Notes under the pieces: model-generated | The model's database searches: none | Seen by the model: the letters and a program-made list of their open reading frames with translations, nothing else | What the model was told of the DNA's origin: nothing | Shown: positions 9,201 through 17,100 of the stretch, in pieces | Layout of the letters: each line of letters opens with the position of its first letter | Position numbering within the stretch: the first letter of the stretch is position 1 | Translations under genes and position numbers: made by a program | DNA from: Phoronis ovalis | Taxonomy: Eukaryota > Phoronida > Phoronidae | DNA length: 21,274 nt | Direction of reading: 5' to 3' | NCBI GenBank assembly: GCA_028565635.1 | Contig: JAOXYB010103493.1 | Location: forward strand, 1-21,274

Positions 9201-11018
9201 AAAATTGATAGCTGAACATTTTTTACTCCACAGTACATTTATCTTTAATTTTTGTGGACAGACAATGCAGATAGTTGTACACTGAATGCAGTGACATTTT
9301 TGAAGCAATTTGAAGTTATAACAGTGAACTCTGGAGGCCAACTAAAAGTATGGGATCTAAGACTGCCAGCTGATGAACCTAGTCGTACATTTCTCTTGTA
9401 AGTTTGTCTTCCGACTTGTTCGCAGGAACAAGTTTTATTTCTTGTCAGATCATTCATGGCTGCAGTTAGTTGATATTTGCACATAGTCAGTTTAATAAAA
9501 CAATTAAAAAGATGAGTGACATGGTCTAGTTCTATCAAACAGGAAACATTTGCCTAATAAGGTCCGTTGCAGAAAAAATATAGTCAGGCACTTCTTCCAT
9601 ACCACAATCCCTGTAGACTTCTATTAGATTAACCACTGCGTAAAAAGATTTGTCAAGTTTATACAGTTTAAGGAGGAACGTGTAAACTGTATTCCTAAAA
9701 CTAAGAGTATTTTTTTGTGGAACATTTCAAAGTAATATATATACTTTAACTAGTTTGTAATACTAATGGTTTATAATTAGAACTGGTGACCGAGTTCCCC
9801 TTCACTGCATTGACAAACATCCTAATCAACCTCATATTGTGGCTACTGGTGGTCAGGACGGGATGCTGTGTATATGGGATATGAGACAAGACAAGTTTCC
9901 AATAACTTTACTAGAAGCGCATTCTTCTGATAGTAAGTGCTAATTTGACATGACATAAACTAGATAATTATATCATATTTATGAAAATAAGTCACTAGTT
10001 CCGTTTTAATTAGTTTCATGGTTTGATTAGGCATGTGTCTTTGTATTTCTGTGAAAATATCTGTAAATTTTTCTAAATGTTTTAAATTAACTTTAAAAGG
10101 TATTTTTCAAAATGTTTGTGTGACAAAAGAAATTTGAAATTGCACATGCGTGGTATATATTAAGAGTATTTAATACAAAAATCATGTTTTCAGTGTGGGA
10201 AGTCAAGTTCCACCCATCTTCTCCGGATAACCTGTTCTCATGTTCACAAGATGGTAGTTTATGGCACTGGGATGGTACAACAGTGGGATCACTGTCTTTA
10301 GGTAAACACAAATAGGTTAATGACTGTTGTATTAAGAATTACTGTGTGGGGCTTATTGGAAATAATTACTGTTACTGGAGTAAGAGGGGATTATAAAATA
10401 AGTTAGAAAGTTAGAAAAGTCCAAATATTTGCAAGTTAGTTTAACCGTATAAACCCCTCCTCATAGTAACTTTTTAATAGAAAAGACTTTTCTCACCAGA
10501 TAAAATACAAGTGAGTGTGGAGCTGTATTGTAAAATTCCCATCCAGAATTTTAGACAGTTCTGTGAGGAATTCGGTATTGGGAATCTTTGACATATCCAT
10601 TCATATTAATTATTCTGTTCTCTTTATTTATTTTTTCAAAGTATCACAGATTATCTGTTATTTATGTATTCGAGGATGAAGAGCAAGTGAAATGTAACTC
10701 TTACGGCAGGCACGTTTTTGAAACATATTTGACTGAAATGGCTATATATAATATCTGTTCTTTGTGGTTTCAGGTGCTCCAGGTAGCAGTGCCTCGCTAG
10801 CCAAAACATTACATCTTCCAGCCAATGCGGGATCATTAGTTAATATAACCAGTCCATGGTTAGCTAGTGATGCTTCCAAACACAGAATAGAGATTACAAA
10901 TATTCTACCCCAGGACAATGTTATGCCTGTGAACACGCTAGACGTTCAAGGAAATACCTTATTATGTGGCACAGATGGGGAAGCTATATTTTCAATATGT
11001 AATCTGACAATTAGGTGA
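6150..11018 (+). CDS. nup43: nucleoporin Nup43, WD40 repeat protein, complete (8 exons)
   Basis: The exons are 6150-6275, 7423-7557, 8040-8117, 8537-8702, 9262-9397, 9781-9932, 10194-10301 and 10774-11018. They total 1146 nt, or 381 residues plus TGA, against about 380 in vertebrate Nup43. The match covers the whole length: N-terminal KFVSQKINKIRWRP and FVTGSWDNE, blade segments VTVGEDGRIN, LKVWDLR, ATGGQDGML, MWEVKFHPSS, SQDGSLWHWD, and C-terminal SPWLASDASK, RIEIT, VNTLDV, LCGTDGEAIFS. The family forms a seven-bladed beta-propeller that sits on the short arm of the Nup107-160 (Y) complex, which scaffolds nuclear pores and visits kinetochores in mitosis. The start is the first ATG after a TATA-like box, and its MAEPSVN leader lines up with the family start. 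All splice phases agree, all introns are GT-AG, and there is no in-frame stop. The gene looks intact. Its 3' end faces the minus-strand ankyrin gene. Confidence 0.97.
6276..7422 (+). other. nup43 intron 1
   Basis: GTACAT to tttagcag. It contains one copy of a ~240-bp dispersed repeat (6974-7211). The remainder, 6276-6973, is unassigned AT-rich sequence with only broken short frames. Confidence 0.85.
6974..7211 (+). repeat. dispersed repeat, copy 1
   Basis: Starts AGTTGAGGAAACGGATTGGA and includes TTTCATTTTTGAGACCAGCT and TTGAGTTATTTTCATA. The same blocks in the same order and orientation occur at 16351-16566 inside an intron of the ankyrin gene. No ORF is conserved between copies, so it is a non-coding interspersed element. 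Confidence 0.85.
7423..7557 (+). CDS. nup43: nup43 exon 2
   Basis: Follows acceptor tatatttagcag and ends at donor GTAAGT. It encodes 45 residues, ENKVCVWCLT to GDVTDLT, phases 0/0. It holds the end of blade 1 (KVCVW) and the HVGDVTDL start of the next blade. Confidence 0.93.
7558..8039 (+). other. nup43 intron 2
   Basis: GTAAGT to ctttttgtag, AT-rich. Nothing further seen. Confidence 0.85.
8040..8117 (+). CDS. nup43: nup43 exon 3
   Basis: Follows acceptor ctttttgtag and ends at donor GTGTGT. It encodes 26 residues, YLNQDLIIAS to QQKSHQ, phases 0/0. SSVGTVTVY corresponds to the conserved SSTGCVTVF of the family. Confidence 0.93.
8118..8536 (+). other. nup43 intron 3
   Basis: GTGTGT to tttttacag. 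A single box-C-like ATGATGA lies near 8214 without a partner D box. The minus-strand open frame here is chance. Confidence 0.8.
8537..8702 (+). CDS. nup43: nup43 exon 4
   Basis: Follows acceptor tttttacag and ends at donor GTAAGT. It encodes 55 residues including APCTGIA and IVTVGEDGRIN, ending in phase 1 (G of the GAC aspartate codon). Confidence 0.95.
8703..9261 (+). other. nup43 intron 4
   Basis: GTAAGT to ttgtggacag. Contains copy 2 of the ~50-bp dispersed repeat at 8960-9009. Confidence 0.85.
8960..9009 (+). repeat. short dispersed repeat, copy 2
   Basis: GGAATTATGGGTTTGATT followed by TTGACCACTA and CTAGTGCATAC, matching 3558-3609 in order and orientation. Confidence 0.6.
9262..9397 (+). 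CDS. nup43: nup43 exon 5
   Basis: Follows acceptor ttgtggacag and ends at donor GTAAGT. It completes D169 and encodes NADSCTLNAV, then QLKVWDLR, and leaves a split leucine codon (TT|A). Confidence 0.94.
9398..9780 (+). other. nup43 intron 5
   Basis: GTAAGT to ttataattag. Nothing further seen. Confidence 0.85.
9781..9932 (+). CDS. nup43: nup43 exon 6
   Basis: Follows acceptor ttataattag and ends at donor GTAAGT. It encodes TGDRVPLHCIDKHPNQ, ATGGQDGMLCIWDMRQ and LLEAHSSD, a full WD blade, ending in phase 1. Confidence 0.96.
10194..10301 (+). CDS. nup43: nup43 exon 7
   Basis: Follows acceptor atgttttcag and ends at donor GTAAAC. It completes M265 and encodes WEVKFHPSSPDNLFSCSQDG then SLWHWD, ending in phase 1. 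Confidence 0.96.
   Translation, partial: CGKSSSTHLLRITCSHVHKMVVYGTGMVQQWDHCL
10302..10773 (+). other. nup43 intron 7
   Basis: GTAAAC to gtggtttcag. Nothing further seen. The 261-nt intron 6 (9933-10193) is likewise plain. Confidence 0.85.
10774..11018 (+). CDS. nup43: nup43 exon 8 (last)
   Basis: Follows acceptor gtggtttcag, completes G301, and encodes 80 residues to TGA at 11016-11018. SPWLASDASKHRIEI, VMPVNTLDV and LCGTDGEAIFS match the family C-terminus. Confidence 0.96.
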
Positions 11019-11210
11019 TTCTTATCTCTATGGATGGCAGAAGCAGTTTCCACACTAGGAAGTTAAAAAGTACTTAAAATTATGAAATTATTTCCGCAGG
11101 ATTCGCTATCTGTCTATCTCCCTCCCTCATATTTAAAAATGTCCCAATAATTCGAAATTTTCCCCATATTGTAATCAAATCTTTATACACCCTGCTTCTG
11201 TGATTATAAG

Positions 11211-11396
11211 GGCTGTTTTGCTTTTTGTTGGACAGAGGATGGGAAAGGCACTTTTTAAAAGCCCCATCACCCATAATATATTTAATATCATATACTTTTA
11301 TATGTACTTTTACTGTAATGGATTAGAAACCCATCACCCATACTTCTTTTATTGAAATGACTTTCCTACTCCCATACAACTAAAAGTGGAACAGCC
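11211..11396. mobile_element. imperfect inverted-repeat element
   Basis: The ends are GGCTGTTTTGCTTTTTGTTG and, on the other strand, GGCTGTTCCACTTTTAGTTG. A 13-bp motif, CCCATCACCCATA, is repeated directly at 11263-11275 and 11330-11342. Pairing of the arms is only about two thirds, so this is an old or rearranged copy if it is a MITE. Confidence 0.45.
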
Positions 11397-12050
11397 GTAA
11401 TTATTTATAGTCCATCCAACGTCATTAAGAAATTTTCAGTACCTCTAGAAATACACTGTAGCAGGCAACCTTAAGAAATGCACAAAATCTGGTATTGAGC
11501 AAATGAAATCCTCAATGAACCAATTTGTTCTGAATGTACACTTGGACTAGTAACATCAAGTGGTGACCGTAAGACTTGAAATTTGACAGCCTTCAACAAT
11601 TTGAGGGAGAGGCCTCAAATGGTAAATTTGACTATGATCTTTTTTCAAAAAATTTGTAATATGATTTTAATACTTGTTTTGTACATAAGCTAACAAAATA
11701 ATAATATCAATTTAGTAAAACAGGATAATTGTTGGTTTTAAATCAAAAAGTGAAATTTACTTCACTTCATATTAAGCAGCTACCTTTGACACTGTCTAAC
11801 AATCTAGAGGCTTTTAACAAGCCTATATTCAAACTGGTGTTGGTAATTACTAATTCTGCAATCTACCAAACGAAATTGTTTTCAGGAATGGATTCTTTTA
11901 TATCACCGAAATATGTGAATATTAAGTGTATCCATACACCTCATGAAGGTCTCTAAGGATTATTTCAATACACTGTCTCTAAATCAGGGTTTTGACTTTT
12001 CTCTCTTGTAAACATCTTTTCAAATTGCTTTCTTCCTTTGCATCAGTCTG

Positions 12051-12056
12051 AATAAA
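12051..12056 (+). terminator. candidate poly(A) signal of nup43
   Basis: This is the first AATAAA on the + strand that I found after the nup43 stop. It would give a 3' UTR of about 1 kb and ends the gene just before the TIR element at 12142. An earlier variant signal cannot be excluded. Confidence 0.3.
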
Positions 12057-12141
12057 TCCATCTGTTAGTGTTCTCTCCCTGTTCAGTCAACCTATTTATT
12101 TGATTGGTCTGAGAATATATCAGGGCTTTATATATAAGTAA

Positions 12142-12540
12142 GGGATCATCTCAAAAGTTATCGCAATGACTGCAAACGTATAGTGTTTCGTATAGGAATT
12201 ACCCCCACCCCCCTTGGTCAAACGGGGGGTTAGAGATTTGGACGTCACACTTTTTCAAAAGGCGGGTGCGAGAGAAAAATATCAGTTCAGTAATCGGAAA
12301 AAAAAATTGACAAGCAAAAAAAGTTTCCATTCCTATTGTAACAATACGCCCAGAATAAGTGCCGTAAACAAAAGAAAAATGTTTTCTCTTCCAAAGGGTG
12401 AGGGTGTCGTATCGTATATATATACTAGGCATGATTTTTTCATTTCGCACTAAACCATAAACGTAGGGGGATTTTAACCCCCCTGCCCCTATACGAAACA
12501 CTACGTTTGCGGTCATTGCGATAACTTTTGAGATGATCCC
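12142..12540. mobile_element. 399-bp MITE with ~54-bp terminal inverted repeats, TAA target duplication
   Basis: The left end (12142-12196) and the reversed right end (12488-12540) are nearly identical: GGGATCATCTCAAAAGTTAT, then CGCAATGAC and GTGTTTCGTATAGG, with one substitution and a 2-nt indel. TAA flanks the element on both sides (12139-12141 and 12541-12543). A 3-bp TAA duplication and ends starting GGG are typical of PIF/Harbinger (Tourist-like) elements, and that assignment is an inference. It encodes no transposase. The open frames crossing it on both strands are by-products of the repeat. Confidence 0.85.
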
Positions 12541-13665
12541 TAAAGGGATTATCGTTCTTCTGCTTTTAATAACAATAAACGAAACTAGAAGCAGTCAAGC
12601 TCAGACATTGGAAGGTACGGAACACTAACAGATTTATTGAGAATACAATTGCATGTACTTAATAATGAAACAGTAACAGCGATAACGTCTTATCTTAATT
12701 TTAAAACTCCCAATTAATTAAAACTTTTATTTTTTATATCCTTACACAACAATAATAACTACACAACAATTCTGTTATAAGGTGAAGTTTATAACTGCAT
12801 GGTATTCAATGCAGATTATTTTAAAATCTCATGATATAAACATTTCTATATTTCCTGGCCCAAAGCCCTTTGTAGTTCTAATAAAATCAGCATGAATTTA
12901 CACTGTTAATGTGACATATTCAAACTTTTAACGATCCAACTTAATTTTAAGTAATAAAAAATAACACACCAGATACCACTAAAAAAATCGAGTACATATT
13001 ATTTTAAACAAATAATAAATCAAAAACCTTTGTACACAGTTAACAAGAGGTAAGAGATTATCAAAATTGCACAACCAAAATCATCACAAAAATATATAAT
13101 TATTTATATTTAATAAAAATATAAAATCAGGCACACCCATTTTACTGAATAATAAATCTGAATAATACAATTACAGCACATAAGATGAAGTAACACAACA
13201 TGGATTGAACATTTGTTACGCAGCAGTATAATTTGTAATATTACGGATTATCACATCATGGTGTTGTGACCATTTTCAGTCATGATTGAATTTCCTTTAA
13301 AATTGCAGCAGAATCGCTACATCTTTACTAATATGTCAAATCTGTAAGTTTGGATTTCTCCATAAATGGCACCTTATACCTAACAGCAACACAACTAATT
13401 ATTACTTAATCTATATTATTTAAGAGACTTTTCAAGAAAAAGAATTCTTCTGAGTAGCAGCATACTACTGATGTGTGCCTATTACTAAGAATGATGGTCC
13501 ATCTTAAAAGAAGTCTCATACATTGCCAATCAATTACTTGTTAGGTATGCGAGTGGACTGGCAAAAATATATAACTGACAGTATACAACAACGATTTTGT
13601 CACATTGTATATTGTAGTTGACCAGGTTTTTAACAAATTTACAGATACATTTCACATTTTCCAGA
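12541..13665 (-). other. 3' UTR / flank of the ankyrin gene
   Basis: Strongly AT-rich, no gene. Two minus-strand AATAAA signals lie at 12633 and 12726. Most of 12640-13665 is probably 3' UTR. Confidence 0.6.
12633..12638 (-). terminator. candidate poly(A) signal of the ankyrin gene
   Basis: AATAAA on the minus strand (TTTATT on +) lies about 1 kb after the stop codon. Another lies at 12726-12731. Either places the 3' end just short of the TIR element at 12142-12540. Inferred, not demonstrated. Confidence 0.35.
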
Positions 13666-14174
13666 CTACCAGTACTCTAAATCAGAGTCGTCCACATCAC
13701 TTGGATATTCATCACTGTGATAGAAATTTCCATAAACACCATCTATCTCGTCATCATAATAATCAAACCATCGACACTGTAAAAAATGGCTACAGAGTCG
13801 TAGTCGAAATAACTCTACTTCAAACCAAAGCACGGCATCTCGTGGCAAATTTAAAATCTCAACTAAATTTTCTAGAACAGGAACATTTAGTAATTTTGAA
13901 ACGTAACCACAGTAACCCTCTGGTTGTTCCAAATCTGACAAATTCAATTTTGACATTCTGATTGGTGAATCTTCGGGAAACAAAACTGCATTTGGTTTAA
14001 AATTATGCACAAAGCAAGACTGGAAAATCTTTCTAGCACATAGCTGACGCAGAGATGCTGTCGTGCCTCCGAACATTTTAGGAATAATGGGGGCTCCAAG
14101 TAAGCGAAGATGAGCCAGTTCTTCGCCCATGTAATCTACCAACTCCAGTGCTATTTCTTCTCGTGTAAAATATC
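13666..14174 (-). CDS. ankyrin/SOCS-like gene, last exon with SOCS-like tail
   Basis: Follows acceptor gtttttag, completes G353 and encodes 168 residues to a TAG stop at 13668-13666. It carries the BC-box-like SLRQLCARKIF, the Cul5-box-like LNVPVLENLVEIL, and the acidic C-terminus DDEIDGVYG to DSDLEYW. Confidence 0.88.
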
Positions 14175-17100
14175 CTAAAAACACATAAAACGTCTTTTTA
14201 GTCCATTTTCTTGATGTACCACATAGTTGATAATATCTACAGAAAATTTTTGGTTATTTTGGCTGTGCAGTAAGGTTAATAATAAAAAAAAATATAATTG
14301 TCAGTATAGTTGTAGCTATAGTAACGACATGTATGAAAAGAAACAAAAACTTTACAAACAAAATTACAATGACTCTCCAAATGAATCCAGTTGCCAATAA
14401 AATCATTTTCACAAATTGCAACTGTATCTTCTTTACATTGTAAAATTAAGCAAAACAATTCATACGATTACTGTTACCTCTGTCTATTAAACATGTCAAA
14501 AATCTGTATGATCTTGGTTCATAAGCCATGTATCTCTCTATGTGTCGACGAACAACACGGAATGAGCACAGAGATGCCAGTAGCGGTGAAACAAGTCTAA
14601 AATGGTATTAAAGTGTTATTTCAGTTAAATATATTGTCCAAACTACATATTTAAAGTACTCGCTACTCCACTGTATAATAAATCGTGATATTTAAATAAA
14701 CAAAATAATATTAAAAATAATTAATCAGTCTGTGTAAATACTTGAGGGAAAATATTTTATACTAAAAGCACATAAAGTTGCGGTTTTTTTTTGGTGTTTA
14801 GAGGCTCAAAAAATGGTGCCGAATAATATTATAATTAATATGTAATTATGTAGTATCAAATAATGCTTTTTAGAAAATGTCTAAAAATCAAAAGAATTTA
14901 AATATATACCAAATGCAAACTTATATTCATAATCTTTATTACTTAATATTTATCTTTTAGAATTTACCAGAATCTCTTACATCTTTTATCCAACCAATAA
15001 TTTAATGTTTTGCTGGTTGAACTTTATATTCCTTTTTATCTTACTTATAAATGCTACCATTTACTGATATTCAACAGGTATTGTACATACCTAATTTTGT
15101 GTTCATCTTCTGTGACCTGTCCTTTTAGACAAGGGTTACAGTCATGTCTCAGTAATACAAGTGCATTTTTCATGTCGCCTTTAACCATGCAATTGAACAA
15201 AGCCGTTCTACCAAGTTTATTCTGTGCATCTACATCCAACATATTAAACGTTAACATGTAATTGAGGATATCTTCTCGACCTGTTATCACATTGTGGTCT
15301 GTGTATGGATCACCAAATGGTTTCGCTTCTAAAAAGGCTTTAAGTCCCATAGGAAATGCATCACATAAGGCAGCTAATGCTGTGTTGCCACGGAAATCTG
15401 TTGCACTAAGATGAGCGCCACTGTCGCAGAGTAAACGAACAATGTTTACATCTCTGCTGTAAATCACTGTCCTATGTAACGGTGTCATCTGGTATTCATC
15501 TCGAATGTTAACATCCCCTCCATTGCCTACAAAAGAAAGATTTACCAAATAGTCTCGAGGAAGTAACTGTCTGCTTGCATAACATGCAAGGTCAAGTATC
15601 CTATTGTTTTGGTCAAACCAGAACAAACATATTTATTTTTACTTACTTTTGATTTACATTTCTGGCTTTTATTTTTATAGTCTTAGACAAACCTCATTTC
15701 TGCAAAGTTTTAGACTATTGTTTATTTACCTTTTGAGTATTAAATTTAAAAAAAATATTTCCCCTCCAAAAACGGCTTACCATTAGCTCACACAATTCAA
15801 ACTGCTGAGTATATAACCTCATTTACTAAAATGTAATATATCTTTTATAAGTCTATCTCTTCATTTTTATTGCTAAAACATTCCAGGGTGAAATATATGC
15901 ACACCATCGAAAGACCTTAACTGATACCACTCTACACAGACATTCATTAATTTTGACAAATTATCACGCTATTAACTGAATTACTTATTCATTGCTTCGA
16001 TATAAAAACTGACTAAAATTACTGAAGTGGAAACAGAGGGTGTAATGAAATAACAACTACCCTTTGCAAAAACAAACAGAAAATGTTATCAATTAATTAT
16101 TAAACACTTTGTGACTTAATCAAGCTAATCAATAAAACATTTTTTGTCTGATAACTGCATCACAAGATAATCAAATATCTAAAGCACTTTTCACAATTAT
16201 AGTTATTGATGGTCTTGTAACATAGCAGTGTATAAAATAATGCACAATGTATATTGACTTTTCAATCTGCTTATAATATTTTCCCAGTACTGTTGTACTA
16301 TAATGAATATCATACGATAATTATCACTGATTGTATGATTATATTTTATGAGTTGAGGAAACGGATTGGAACAACCATGTTTTTCGAATTGAGTGGAAAT
16401 CTTAAAACTATGCTCTGTTTCATTTTTGAGATCAGCTGCATAGTACATACATTTTGTTACTTTAATATTCGGACCAATTTTTGTTTTGCTAGATTTTTGA
16501 GTTATTTTCATAATCTTTTCGGGGCATCCTAGTGCCTGTGATGTCTGTAACTGATATATGCAGATGCAATTCAAAAAAAGTAAAATTTCTGAAAGATACT
16601 ACTACTAACTTAATATAACCAAGATACTACTACTAACTTAATATAACCAACATAAGATCAGTAATGTGATCTAGGACATCATCATGTTGTAACAGTAGCT
16701 TGTTATTCAAACCAATCACTTTGTCAAGCATTGGGTTCCATTCTTCTTCAAACTGAACACTGGAAATAAAAAATCTTATCTGGAGCTATTCACTAAATAA
16801 AGTTTATAATAATATCATAATGTTACTGGTCAATATTACTAAACAGTATATATGGCAGATATTAATCACACTGTTCTCTAGAAGTCATTTTAAGGGAGCA
16901 TAAAAAGGTGGACATCCAGACACATTCTTAATCTTTATTAACAGCACTGGCAAGAGATATATATTTCTGAAGCACAAATTCTATGTCTACTATGCAGGAT
17001 AAACATTTTTTTGTGATTGATAGGCAAATAAATGTTCCAATTTCCTTGACCCTTTCTCTGCCATAAAAGAGTTCAATGATGGTCATGTGGGACTATAACA

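Larger units (their letters stand above)
11019..12141. other. nup43 3' flank / probable 3' UTR
   Basis: No supported gene. It contains the inverted-repeat element at 11211-11396 and an AATAAA at 12051. The open frame at 11729-11956 shows no domain. Confidence 0.6.

Noticed and set aside
12199-12516. 105-codon minus-strand frame and overlapping plus-strand frame
   Set aside because: Both lie wholly within the 12142-12540 TIR element, reach into its terminal repeats, and show no domain.
13605-13961. 118-codon plus-strand frame
   Set aside because: It is the complement of the well-supported last exon of the ankyrin gene and carries no domain of its own.
15527-15632. Open frame continuing upstream of ankyrin exon 5 (reads ILDLACYASRQLL before the acceptor)
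   Set aside because: The tttcttttgtag acceptor at 15527 joins exon 4 in phase to make a standard ankyrin loop. The weak upstream AG at 15601 would need a phase-2 donor that exon 4 does not offer without a stop.
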